Shown: positions 1-13,000 of the stretch, piece by piece
Position numbering within the stretch: position 1 is the stretch's first letter
Layout of the letters: each line of letters starts with the position of its first letter
Origin: Antedon mediterranea
Taxonomy: Eukaryota; Echinodermata; Crinoidea; Comatulida; Antedonidae
Direction of reading: 5' to 3'
Length of the DNA: 64,000 nucleotides
NCBI RefSeq assembly: GCF_964355755.1
Contig: NC_092670.1
Coordinates: forward strand, 29,315,795 to 29,379,794
Notes under the pieces: model-generated
Told to the model about the DNA's origin: nothing
The model's input: the letters and a program-made list of their open reading frames with translations, nothing else
Database searches by the model: none
Translations under genes and position numbers: made by a program

Positions 1-695
1 ATGGTTGAGAAGGTGTTTTCACACAGATAGCGGGGAAGTTTTATGATTATGCATACAGAGTAGCCAAACAAGCATGTTGCATTATGTTGATCGAAAACTT
101 TGACTGGAAGTCAAAGTTATTTTTTGAACAAAAAAACGTCTGTATTTCAGTTAAATTATTTTTTTTTTCGACTAATTTTTGGTGAAAATTGATAACTATT
201 ATGATACTTCAAAATGACCAACTTTTGTTCAAAATATTTAAAAAAAAAATTTTGTTGGAATTAGTCAAAGGGACAATACATCTTTAGGACAAATACCATA
301 CCTTCTTTCATCTCCTTCTGTCCTCCCTACCAAATAAAATTAAACAGTATTTTACCAATTATTCATATTAACATATTCAGCCAGTTACAAAGCCACACAA
401 TATTGTTATAAATTATTTGCTTTGTCCTTAATTTGATTAATAGACCTATGCATTTCTTCAAATCTCTAATCAGATTTTACACTTGAAATTAATTAATTAC
501 TACTGTTATTATTAGTGATAAGAAGATGCTATTCACGCTCTAATATTTTCAGTGTATATGGGATAGAATGAAAAAGATTGATAATGATTTTCATAGGTTA
601 GAAAATTGGAAAATAGATATATATTTCTTTTATTCCTGTCCACTCAGGCAGCGCTTGCCTGATATCTATCTTGTCCAAGTACCTTCACTTGCACT
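1..695. other. Gene-free AT-rich sequence
   Basis: Homopolymer-rich, AT-rich DNA with stop codons in all frames. I see no exon-like stretch. It is probably spacer, or an intron of the scaffold gene whose first exon in this window starts at 3901. Confidence 0.4.
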
Positions 696-855
696 GATGA
701 GGCTAGTGTTGCCCGAAAGCTCTGCTAACTTTTCTGGATGTTTTAATTTATCATTTTGATTTAGCTTTTCGCTTTTTTTTTGGTATCTCCATTGAGATCC
801 AGCCACTGATACCCACAGCATTGTCATTTTTTCAGTATTTTGCCTTTGGATTTAT
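696..855. repeat. Dispersed repeat R1, copy 1
   Basis: A block of about 160 bp beginning near GTTGCCCGAAAGCTC and ending in a TA-rich run. It recurs at 56876-57050 in the same orientation with few differences, including the shared stretch ATCCAGCCACTGATACCCAC. No coding capacity is seen. It is probably part of a non-autonomous transposon. The family name is not recognised. Confidence 0.75.
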
Positions 856-975
856 ATATATATATAAACACATCAGGCACAGAACATTAATTCTAAACCG
901 CCCGGTGATATACTAAAATTTAATTAATTAATTTGAAACGATAAAGATGAGGAAGTCTGTGAGAATGAGAAAAAG
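851..975. repeat. Dispersed repeat R2, copy 1
   Basis: About 120 bp starting in TATATATAAACACATCAGG and running to GTGAGAATGAGAAAAA. The same sequence returns at 1215-1337 with few substitutions and small indels. The first copy leads directly into the tRNA-like block at 977-1049. The second leads into a shorter, decayed remnant of that block. The pair therefore looks like two copies of one composite SINE-like unit. Confidence 0.75.
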
Positions 976-976
976 T

Positions 977-1049
977 CCCCCCAACCGAGATTCGAACCCG
1001 AGACCTTCTGCTTGATTTGCAGATGTCCTAACCATTAGACCACTGAGGC
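977..1049 (-). repeat. tRNA-like sequence, probable SINE head
   Basis: Read on the minus strand, this 73-base block folds roughly as a tRNA. It has an A-box-like TGGTCTAATGGTTAGGA, a five-pair anticodon stem (TCTGC/GCAGA) and a good B box (GGTTCGAATC, at 989-998). Position 33 is A instead of the nearly invariant T, the acceptor stem has mismatches, and no CCA or clean terminator follows. It lies inside a duplicated repeat (R2). It therefore looks like a tRNA-derived SINE promoter region related to tRNA-Asp/Glu, not a working tRNA gene. Confidence 0.6.
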
Positions 1050-1214
1050 TTTTATGGTATTGTTCAAACTCGATTGGATAGCGACTATTTAAAACTCTCG
1101 GGTGGTACGGCGGAAAAGCACTATAGTCCCTCAATTGTACGCATGCGCACCAGAGATCAAATTTATATGCCCTCATCTTTCAGTATTTTATTCACGAAGC
1201 GGGATCTCCGAAGA

Positions 1215-1375
1215 GATACTTTTATATATATAAACACATCAGGCACAGAACATTAAAATTCTAAACCGCCTGGTGATATACTGAAATTTAATTAATTTGA
1301 AACGATAAAGATGAGGAAATCTGTGAGAATGAGAAAAACCCGATCTTTCTGCTTGAAATTGTATTGACATGGTTG
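1215..1375. repeat. Dispersed repeat R2, copy 2, with tRNA-like remnant
   Basis: This is the second R2 copy (see 851-975). It runs on into a shortened remnant of the tRNA-like block: the piece around TTTCTGCTTGAA matches the first copy, but the B-box region is deleted. That deletion would remove the internal polymerase III promoter. Confidence 0.65.
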
Positions 1376-3900
1376 CAAGGTGTCTTTATTGTTGAACCAG
1401 CCTAGTTCTTTTTGGATCTGACATAGATTTTCCAAAGTAGATGGTATTAGTTTTCTATTAAGAAAATAACTTTTTTCTACTTTATGTTGAACTAAAACCT
1501 TTATCAAACCAGGTACTTAAAACACATTTATGAATTGTGATCTGTCTGATTAGAAGATGTGATTGAAGCTATTTTGTTAATTTTGTCTCTAGATTGAAAT
1601 AAGATTATGTCATTTCAACTTCTTGCTGTTTTTATTTCCACACAAAAGTTTTCCTTTTTCCTTAACAAATACTAATAAATGTTGGCCAGATTGCCTAAAA
1701 GGCATGCCATATTATGATAAAGTTATTGCAATGCTTACTAGAAAACGAAAAGGAACTTCATAATTGCACTTTACATTCTGAATATTAATTGAATTGAAAT
1801 GGTTTCAATTCAGCCCACTCCAGCAGTTATAATAATGGTAAAATTATCCAGTAGGTATTACGTATTTGCATCTCAACTTGAATTTATTTACAATTGATTT
1901 TTATAAAATAAACCATAAATAAAACTAAAACTCAAACATGGCCTTTTATTAGCAATCTGTATATAATAAACAATTCATTATTGCATCTATTGTCTTTTTT
2001 CTGTTGCTAATATTATTCTAATTGAATGCTATTGATTTGTCTGAATTAAACCGGAAATGATCTACTATTGTTCTAGGTGTTTTTCATATTGTAATTATCA
2101 CTGAATTCAAAATTTTGTATCATGGTCAATTATCAAAATATGCTTTAGTTGCAAATATTTTGATTATTTTATCAGTATTTTTCTGTGAATGTTTATAATA
2201 AGAATAAACTTACTGTAATCATGGAGGAAAAGGTTAAGTTGATATCATAATGTTTTTATTGTTCTTTTTATGTAAAAAAAAACCAAAGCCCTAAAAGGAA
2301 GGCTATACAGTATATCATCTATAAATTTGCACTGCTACATGGCTCTCATAAAACCTTTATCACCTCAAAATATCCAATTCATTTATTCAAGAGACAATTT
2401 GAATCTTCCTTTAATCTTTTGCATATTCATAGTCTTGTCATACCATGATAACTGATCTGAATTAATATTAGAATTTCAATATTATTTACAATTTGATACT
2501 ACTACTACCATCTCTTGCTAATTTTATGGAAAATGGTATTGAAATTCTAGGTAGCAATCATGTGACTAGAAAATTTAGGATGACATGATTTATATATTTA
2601 ATATCCAAAAGAAGCTCTATTTTACCATAGTGAACTGGTTAGGACTGGCGGCTCGCAATTTCTTAACATACTACAAATGTTTTGTAACCTCTCTTTATCA
2701 ACAAGAGCATTGATATATTGTGTAAAATTATTTTTTCGCACCGCTGCTCTAGCCAGCTATGTCCCAGGAGGACATATTCATTAATAAGCTGTTTCATAGC
2801 AGTAGCTTTAGTATCTAAGGCTGACAGTTTTGCGAATTTGTAAACTCGACTATAATTTATAGGCCCCAGCTGCTGGACCCAAAAAACGTCTGGGAAAAGA
2901 GAGTATAGGAGGGCTCACGGTTAAACGATTTTGAATTCTCGTCCTTTGATTGGTTGACGCGAATCAACAGACTGAAAGACACATTGAAGTTCAAAATTGA
3001 CCATTTTTAAATGCCATTTTTGAATTAGTAGATTAATATTTGTTGGCAAATAATACAGTGTTGGAAAGGTACACATGTCTTCTTTCAAATGCTGTGTATA
3101 CAATTAACTAGTGAAAAAATGGGCATTTGATTCATAATTAAAGAACTATCTGTGATTTGTATATATTTTTGCGATTAAATGTGTTCAAAAACATTATTAA
3201 TATGAAAAATAATAATCTAATATAATACATTAAGACCACATAAATTACAACACATATTCTCTGCCAAAGCACAGTGAAGTTTTTATAAAATTAAATATAT
3301 TGTTAATCGCAATTAGAATGAATAAATAATTTCTTTATAATCTAGCATTTTTGTATACAAGGATCAACACAGGCGTAGTAGTGCGTATTGCGTAGGGCAT
3401 ATCTGATTGGTCCATTGCTTCCCCCATCTTGTTGGTTCCCTCTCCATGGAGAATATCTTTTTGAACTGCGATAACATTGCAGTTTACCATCTAGCCTTCG
3501 GCTATATAAAATATCATTGGTAATACACAGAATATTTTGTATCATAGCTAGATTTACCTATCAAGAAAATACAATTTTTCACATCTCCACATTAATTCAT
3601 CATGTAAAAACTCAAGATTTTTGCAACATAGAATGTTCAATTAGCATTCAGAAATAAGTATTGACCTTCAGAAAAAACATTGATATGAAAATTTAAAGAA
3701 ATAATTGATTAATGGTAAAGCTGGTAGAAAATGTCTTGATGGACAAGTACCTTGAAGACATCCATTAATATGATTTATTCTGCCATTATTTTCAAGTTTT
3801 CTTATATTCCTGATATAACATCAAAGAAGAAATTAACAATATGTTCTCATTTCAAAAGCTAACATGTGTTATGGAAAAAATTGTTTATTTTAATTTTCAG
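1376..3900. other. Probable intron or upstream spacer
   Basis: AT-rich sequence with no convincing exon. A short tRNA-like A-box segment (TAGTGAACTGGTTAGG) at about 2628-2643 may be another SINE remnant, but it has no B box. The final 30 bases (T-rich, ending in TTTTCAG at 3900) form a good splice acceptor for the exon at 3901. Confidence 0.4.
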
Positions 3901-4002
3901 CCGACTCTTCACAAGCCAAGTCGAACACGAGAGGATCGGGAACGATTTATGGAGTACTTAAAAAAGTCGCATCCGGATGATGTTCCACTCCAACATCCAA
4001 AA
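3901..4002 (+). CDS. KIAA1217/SRCIN1: Scaffold gene, window exon 1 (residues 1-34)
   Basis: The acceptor is TTTTCAG at 3894-3900 and the donor is GTAAGT at 4003. The exon is 102 nt, phase 0 on both sides. It encodes TREDRERFMEYLKKSHP, which resembles the charged helix in the N-terminus of vertebrate KIAA1217. An in-frame ATG lies at 3841, 60 nt upstream of the acceptor. Translation could start there in a transcript that skips the splice, but the acceptor is good, so an upstream exon is more likely. Confidence 0.8.
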
Positions 4003-7000
4003 GTAAGTCATGTGTTAACTGATACTTGACGACACCTGTCTAAATCTCTATACACTATCAAACTTTATGTGGCAAAAAAAATGTGATGTGCCCTTATATG
4101 GATATGATGATGTCATATTACTACCATATTTGAGCACATCACACTTTTTTGTCAAACTAGTCTGATAGTGTAGACAGAGATTAACATTTCATTCTGCAGT
4201 AAAGTTTTATTTTAAATTTACCAAAGAGCCAATTCAATCACAGCTCAAAAGGTGAGTCACCATGAAGAGATAACACATGATATGGCTGCATTACATCTCC
4301 TATCATACATTTTGCTGAGTGTATGAACAAAATATTCTGATATATGTGGTTCTAATCTTCATGTTATGTCCTTATTTTATATACTAAACAATATTTTGAA
4401 ACAATTACACCGCTAATAAAAATAGCTATCTCTCAGAAGTACTGGAGAGATAGAAAACAACCATAATTGGGAAAGGTGTATTTGGTTTTTAATATGATCC
4501 TTAAAATTATCATAGCACTAACTGCCTCAAAATATTTGAAGATGATACTTTATCTTTGCCAATTTCCCATCGATCCCAGGAGTATTTTGATTATAGTATC
4601 ACAAGATAACCACCTAACGAACGTGTCCAATATAAACATTCTAACTAGAAGATTCATCATCAGGTTTTCTGCACATGCTCACACAAGGATAATTTAAATC
4701 TAGAGAATTAATTTATGAATTGAGATTCAAATAATCATTGATAATAGAATTCTTATTTTATGAAATTACAATTTCAATAGATTTAATTAGCAGTGGCGAA
4801 TCCAGACGGGGGCGCACCCTCCGCACGCCCCCTATAAATCTGGATAACAAAAAAATTATCCTACCATAAGGGAAAAAAAATTAGGAAAAAAAGCGTAAAA
4901 ATAAAAAAGAGTAAAGTACTTTCACTTTTGATTAAAATACATTGTTACTACTTCTTAGTAGAGGTCACCATTGCTGTTGCTGTCTGTAAATTTCTAAGAG
5001 TTGCGAAATGAATTGCCTATTTTCACCTGAAACGCATCTTGGTCCCTTGATGTAACGTGATATTGAATCTTACCCATAACCGGGGCACGAACGATTTGTA
5101 CCAAGGACACCGCCATACAATTGCGTAGGCCTACCTATTGTTTAGATCGCTGGCAGTCAGCAAGCATAAATAAAAGTGTATATACGTCAAAAATGGAACG
5201 CCGTGGTTACCTACAGATCATCATCATAGAGGATATGTTAATAATATAGTACATTAACTGTGGTAACTGTGTACTGTAGTAGTATACATAATAGCAAACA
5301 ATTTTTTTTCTAGGCCACCCACCCAACTGTGTCAATACCTATTTATATTTATTTAATTTCTTCAATAAATTGATGTAAATAAATATTAAATTTGCGGGGC
5401 TTCACCTAGAACGCAACGCAATCAAAACAAAATACAGTACTGAGTGAATGAAATCGGCAACAAAATGTTGGGTGTCACGAAAGCTCAGACCACGAAAGCT
5501 CAGACCCCCTAAGACCTAAGATCACGAAAGCTAAGACCCAACACCTAAGATTACAAATACTAAGATATACTACAGATTAAAAACAATACTTGTTTATCCA
5601 TACATAATTTTAGACACAGTAGGTTTCATTTATTACCATAAATATAATTTAATACTACCGCAAAACATAGATAAACTCACATTATTTTCGCCCGTTGAGT
5701 AAATGTATATTTTTTCTTTACAACAAACAAACTTGACGGGTTGTTTGTTGGTATATATTTACTCCATTGTGTTGGTTCAGAGAGAGGATGTTTTTCTTAC
5801 GCACCTGCCTTTCTTGTATTTTGACTCCAAATTTGTTGACTAACTTTATCCTGAACACCACACTTTAAAATTAGGACTTATAAGTACTGTACTTTCAGAA
5901 GGAGAAACACATAATAACAAATAAATAAATCCTTTAAATTGATGATTTTACATATGTGTTTCTTTGTATACTGTAATGTAACTCCTCGAGCTCCCACCAT
6001 GCTCAATGTTTTTGTTTCCATGGAGCGCCAAAAGAGCAACAATAATAGTACAAACTACAAGCATAAAAACAGAAAGAAAACGAAACAAAAAAACTTATCA
6101 TGATTTTTAAATTAAAATTTATTTGCCAGTATTTATTTCTTCGTACTTGCATGATTATACTATTATCATTACAATTTTCATTTTACATTGTTCCATCCAC
6201 ACACTGTAGATGGACTCCACAGAGTTTTCAGCCCTCTATATAATTTTTGCTCTTTTGACGTTCCATAGAAACAAAAACATTGAACATGGGGTAGGCCTGT
6301 CACGATAAATATGGTCCGGGGCCAAAATCGGTCCGGCCGGACCAGTTTTGGCTCTAAAATTGTGGCCAAAAGCAGTCCGCCACTGCCAAAATCGGTCCGG
6401 GCTTTTCTTCTGTCGATTTTAATTGAATTACTAGGCCTATGATGCTGTTTTAAATTGTTTATGGCTATAAAAATATCCCATGATATATATTAGTAAGTTA
6501 TCTTGTCGGATAAATACTATAAATAAATGTATTTTATCTAAAAACATGACTTAGGTGTTCACTCATATTTCGGCCTGCCACACACTCACATGAACGGGTA
6601 TGAGACGCTGATATTGCCAGCTAGATTTGATTTATGATTGAGGCCTTTTTCCTTTTCCTCAGCCTAATCAATATTGGATAATTTTTTTCTAATAATTGTA
6701 TTGAATTGATATATTGATTGATTAACCATAAATAATTAATAAATTAAATTGTTTTTAACATCATGGGGAAACGAAGATGTTAAAAAAGAACAAAATGGAT
6801 TAAAAACAGGCAGAGATACATATTGTATACAAAAAGCCTAACAATTAGTACTTATTATTGATGAGTTACTACTAATAATGATAATAAAAAAACAGGCTTA
6901 ATTTATAATATTAAAATAACAAATAAAACCCCATAGTTTTCAATATAATGACTAATCATGGCCTTTTTTTTTAATGATATATACATTATGACTCATATTG

Positions 7001-10000
7001 CGCACCATATATTTGTAAGACCGGACCATATTTGGCGGCCAAAAACAGTCCTACTGCCCGGACCAATTTTATCCAGGCCGGACCAGTTTTGGCGGCCAAA
7101 ATTGGTCCGGCCGGACAGGTTTTGGCAGCCATAAATGGTCCCCCGGACTGATTTTGGCAGCCATAAATGGTCCCCCGGACTGATTTTGGCCCGGACTGAT
7201 TTTGGCGTGACAGGCCTACTGTAGTACTGTAGGCTATTCATTTTGTGTGCGAGAAAAACGTCTGTAAAATCATCAATTTAAAAATGTATTTGTTACTTTT
7301 TATGTGATTCTTTTTCATGAAAGTGCCAATTCTAAGGTGTGGTATTCAGAATAAATGTTGGGAGTTAAAATACAAGGCAGGTGCGAAAGATAAATATTTG
7401 TAATCTTAGGTGGTGTTGGGTCTTAGCTTTTGTGATCTTAGGTCTTAGGGGGTCTGAGCTTTCGTGACACCCACAAAATGTTATATCGTCGTTCAAAATG
7501 AGTTTCAATCAAAAACTCTTTTGAATCAGCATAGCTTATAAATGTCAAAGGCCGATATTTTTTTTTTTTTTTTTTTCATTTATAAAAAATTTTTCGAAAA
7601 GGCAAATTTAAAAGAAAGTATGAAATAAATCTTAACAAACTTTAAAAATTAGTTAGGTAGGATGGTTAGTATGACTGTTTTCTCATATGTTTTGATTTTA
7701 ATTGGTTATTCCACTGCTGTTACCCATTATGTTTTTATTTAATAAAGATTACTTTCTATTACTTACAAATTTGTATAAAAATAAATTATTTAAAGGTACA
7801 GTACATTTTATTAAAGGTACATATCGTTAAGTTACTACTACTGATAAATCCTAGTAATATCTGTATATTAAAGTTAGTGTCTTGTTACATAAGGTATAAT
7901 CATTCAATCTGTACTAAAATAATAACAATTATAATTAGGCATAAAATATTTAAAAATGAAATGTAAAATTATATATTCATGAGTTAAACATCGCAGCATC
8001 TTAATTGTATGTTAAATGATTCCACAGTCAATTAGCCTAATTAACATTGATTATTTAAATCATTACAATGTGAGCATGGCTACTTAAATAAGAATTTCAT
8101 TAAGACTCTCACTAACAATATGCATACAATTGCCATTCAAAATGTTACATAATAAGGATAAAATATTTGCACAAGTCAGACCATTATATAGATCAATATA
8201 AAAATAATTACCAATTAATTCATTATAAAATAATTTATTTAAAGAATATTTTATATTTAGAAAATTGCAGACATTTTCTACAGAATAGAGCAAAATTCAG
8301 TAATTTTTCAAATGATAACAAACAAAATATCAGATTAATTTTTTACTGTTTATATCACATTAAATTTTTTAAACAATTTTTAAATTTTATTTTATTTTAA
8401 ATATTGTTTTTCGAAGATGCTTAATATTTTTTTATGTATGAACTTCCATATATCTATACTATATATTTTTATACTTCAATCTAACTCAAAGCGAAGTTTA
8501 ATGCAGTTGAATTTGATATGAAATTTGATTATGCATTTATATAAGAAGATTACATAATTAATATAGAAATTAAGTGAAAAATATGCAATGGAATGCATTT
8601 TGATGTATTGATGCTGTACACGATCATCATCATTATTTTAAAAGCTCCTGTTTTTTTGTAACATAGTCTAGCTAATCATCAATGGTAATCTCCCTTCTTC
8701 CAATAAATAGCCAGGAATATTTTATAGCAGACATACATAGTGAGCCACTTTGGAATAAACAAGCATATTGTAACGGCCTTGCAGTTCCGTGTATCATATA
8801 TTCAGTAGATATTGTATTGAATTGATCCAACAATATGTGTGATACAACTTGGTGATGCTGCTGCTTCTACTGTTTAACACCCATTTCATTGATTGTGGGA
8901 AAACCTGTGTGATTAGTTGAAACACCATCAGTTGTGTGAATAGCTTCGTACGTTGAGATCTGCAGCCCTGTGAACCGTAAGATCACACATCATTGCTATG
9001 CGGAGAGGTTATGTTGGTTTTCCTTAAGTAGTACACGTTCAATGGTGGATATTTAAATTGACGGCAAAAATGTCATATGGTTTTGTAGTTCACCGCTGTT
9101 TGGTTATTCTGAATACTGGCCTATAATCATGAGAAGGCATTACCAATGATTTGAGTATATTGACAAGCAAGCTTGTGACTATTACAAGAGTATTTTCATC
9201 AATTGTTTGACCTCACCTGGAAAATATATATATATTTTTTAAATACTGAGTACCGGTAAGTGTTACACATTATTCCATAGAGCTTCAAAGAATTTCTGTT
9301 TTTACTTAGCATACTGTTAGGCTTTAAGTTGTACTCGGCAACACATCAATCTGAAGAATTAATGAGCACGAACAAAAATATATTTTTTGATAGGAAGTTA
9401 AGACTTGACTCTATAGAAGGCCAGGTGTAGATTGTATCAATATTCATATTGACGGAAGAAAAAAATAGATATATTAAAAAAAATCTTTTTTTCTCAAATA
9501 AACAATTCAAATACAGTATTTGTATGTTGATAGAAAAAAAAAAAAAATTATATTTAAAATATAGATTTCTTATTTACACAGGTTAGTAATGGTACTTATT
9601 TGAAATGGTAAAATAAAAATGTTTACTTTCAGACAGTACTGTTCTTAGATGAAACGTACTAATACAAAATATATATTGTTTTCTTTCGTATTTACACAGG
9701 GATAATTTGATTTTGGTAATTTATATTTTCAGAATTTAATACTTAAGGTTTTTTTTTCAAAATTTATACCAAGACAATATATATATATATACAGACTAAT
9801 TAGAACATTTTCATAAAGGTGTTTAAAATAATAATAACGCAGTGAAAATAATGTAGTAGTAGACTATTCTTGCAATAAGGTTTAAATTCATATTCTATTT
9901 TAATTAAATATCTTCGGTATGCATTTGAAATCAATATGAACAGATTGAAACAGAATATATTGCATTACATTAACAAAGCACACATTTTCCTATTACTCTA

Positions 10001-13000
10001 CACGTATAATATAAACACAAATTTATAATTTATGCTGTAGCAAGTTTATTTTAAATATGATCTCTGGTGGGTGTATGTAAAATGGAAAGGAGTGCTTCTT
10101 CTTTGTATACTGCCTGACCTCTTCATTACCAGGACCATAATCAATAATAAGAGGATGTGTTCAAATAGTGTACTAATTTCTTAATCATGCATGTACACAG
10201 GACCAATGATCCCTATGTCCCATCCTTCGGATGTGGAAATAAGAGTTCAAAGCAATATGGCACTGACAGATCTCAAACATGCCTCTCGCATGCTAGTCGG
10301 ATATCTTTTACCATTAAGCTATATTGCCTTCTCCACCATACCACATTACATAATGCCAATTGGATTATGTTTCCACATCATGCACAGCCTAACTACCATT
10401 TTTACACTTTTACCTATCTTATCATCTTTGTCAATGGCTTAGTTGATTTTATTTTTAATGGTGACTTTATGTCAACTTAAAAGAGAAAAAGAAAATGCTT
10501 TTTAGATCTATCATATGTTAATAATTCTACCTGCTACGATTTTCATATATTCTATTAATTTTAGTCACAAATGTTTAAATTTATCTATCTTGTCTTAAAT
10601 AGAATTAATTAAAACCCCAAAACTCATACTGTAAATTCAGTGAAAATTATCAAAATTATCTACATTATATTTTCAGTTACCATAGTAAATCTACAGATTG
10701 TTATTCTTAAAAAATGAATCATTTTTCTACCTACCTTTAAACCTGTCTTGGATGCTTTAAATCTATTATAATTATAGAAAGTTATTTTTTTGTCAATTAA
10801 CAGATAAAAAAAGGATGTAAAAATAAAAATAACATAAGTGTACTCCAAAAATAGCTTGCAACCAAATCAAGAATTTTAATGTTAAGAATGTCTGTAAAAA
10901 AAATGTTTGTATCCTGTTTGAAAGTTGTTTACTTTGCTCTTAATTAAAAATTTTTTTTTTTTTTTGGAAACTCTATTGTGAAATGCTTATAATCTTTCAT
11001 TACTATCCTCCTTGTCAAGGGGGTTAATAAAATGAATTTGGAAATAAGGTCGTAATTATCATATTTGATTTTACTGAATATTATTAAGAAGTAGAATAGT
11101 TACTGAATCCAGGTTCGAATATCTGATATAAATATTATCATATATAGTATCAGGTAGACTCTATGATGTAACACAATACACTAATTAATATTACAATTTT
11201 AATTAAAAACTTAAACTTGAATGAAAAGAAGCCATAATATTCTGATTACAGTTTCAATTACATGTGTAAAACAATGAGACTTGATTACATACATTTTGTA
11301 AGTAAACCATTAAGAGCTTTTGAAATAACACATTCATTTGAAATAAAGTCATAAAATTCTAGATATGTAAAATTGAAGCATTATTCGAGTTTAATACTAA
11401 AATTACACCCATATTCGGGGAATACCAATATTAATGACACACTTTAAATTGGTTCCTAAGGTATACCCTTATACTCTACTGTAACATAAATGTTAATTTT
11501 TATTATGTCTTTCTGTATTTTATTAATATATCATGTAACATCTGTCATATGACATAATTGAAGCATTATTCGAGTTTAATACTAAAATTACACCCATATT
11601 CAGGGAATACCAATATTAATGACACACTTTAAATTGGTTCCTAAGGTATACCCTTATACTCTACTGTAACATAAATGTTAATTTTTATTATGTCTTTCTG
11701 TATTTTATTAATATATCATGTAACATCTGTCATATGTGTACATTTTTTTTATTATAAAAAATAAAGTTATTAACCAGATTTTGAATGTCTTGTTTAAATA
11801 CTAAGTGACAATTATATTCTTGATCTGTTAAAAAATTCTGAATTCTGCTTTATTACTCATATGTCTAGGTAAATTTCGAACCCTTGCAATATAATGCTTG
11901 GGGCTTAACAATTGTAAGGGGAAATTAACCATGCAAGCATAATATTATTACATCAAGGTAGTACAGTACATCTTTTAATCGATTTCATGGAAATTACATT
12001 TAATTTTAAAATATTTAACATATTTAAATGATTGAAATCATGATTAAATGTTTAAACATTGTGTTTAAAGTGTCAATAGTCATTACAAATTTGTTATTAA
12101 TTATTTTGGAAGAATGTTTTTTAATGCTAATGTTAAATGGGAATATTATTAGTGTAGTTATTTATCGTTAACAATATTTGTGCTGATAATTATGTGCAGA
12201 ATGTTTATATTTTATACAAGTTTTATATGAATGATAAGTAGTTTTAATTTATTTATTTATAGATAATTGTTAACAAATGATCATTTTTAATATTTAGTTC
12301 AGTTCAAAAAACATTTATTTGTTCAACAATGGCATATTATTTTACAGTGTAATATATAGGTGTATATATAGGTAATAAGCCATCATTTTTTCCATATTTT
12401 TTGAATAATTTTACCCTTAAGCAGGTTATTTAAAACAAACACATTAATACAGTACATGGCAACATCTTTGAGTGGAAATAATGCATTACATCCTTTGATG
12501 TTCACATTGATTTTTCCATCAGACACTGCCGATTCGGCGACCTAACGTTGGAAATGGATTTCATGATGATATGGACACAAGGTCTGAGGCTGATGCTCAG
12601 CACGGATTTACTAGGAATTCTAACTATCGTGCAAGCCTACCAGTTCTAAGGAGACAAAATAATAAGTCAAGAGAAAAAACTATGGGTACGTTAATTGCTT
12701 TTTGATTCTCTTTAATTTTAAACAAGAGGTTATTGTGATTTTTATTTTATTGTATTGTTTAGTTTTAACAAGTGAAATGAAAGGAATGTATTGAATTTTG
12801 AAACACATATTTGTCTAAAGTACAGATATTTCACCAGCTAAGCAGACACTTGTTGTACCTAAACTTAAAATGATTATATAAAATGGGGTCCTAAACTGCC
12901 GCAATCTTTTTGACTGACCACATTTGGCGTGCTTACACCTTTTGACGTGTTTCAACAATAATCCCCTATAAGCTAATCACTAAGTTATTACGTTAATGAT

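Larger units (their letters stand above)
5470..7472. mobile_element. 2.0-kb DNA transposon with long terminal inverted repeats and 10-bp target duplication
   Basis: The ends are GGGTGTCACG (5470-5479) and CGTGACACCC (7463-7472), perfect inverted repeats. The match continues inward for several hundred bases with small indels: 5470-5955 pairs with about 7250-7472. An extra 15-bp ACGAAAGCTCAGACC repeat sits in the left arm. The flanks carry an exact duplication ACAAAATGTT (5460-5469 and 7473-7482). No transposase ORF is present, so this is non-autonomous. A 10-bp duplication with long TIRs fits Mutator-like (MULE) or IS4EU elements; which one is unresolved. The interior holds a second nested inverted-repeat element (6291-7219). 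Confidence 0.85.

Noticed and set aside
977-1049. Functional tRNA gene
   Set aside because: Position 33 is not T, the acceptor stem is mismatched, and the block is embedded in a duplicated repeat. A SINE head is the better reading.
10187-10480. Two overlapping plus-strand open frames (97 and 83 codons), one preceded by a CAG acceptor-like site
   Set aside because: The phase does not fit between exons 1 and 2 of the scaffold gene, no donor is suitable, and neither product has a recognisable motif. The late hydrophobic stretch looks like AT-rich chance sequence.
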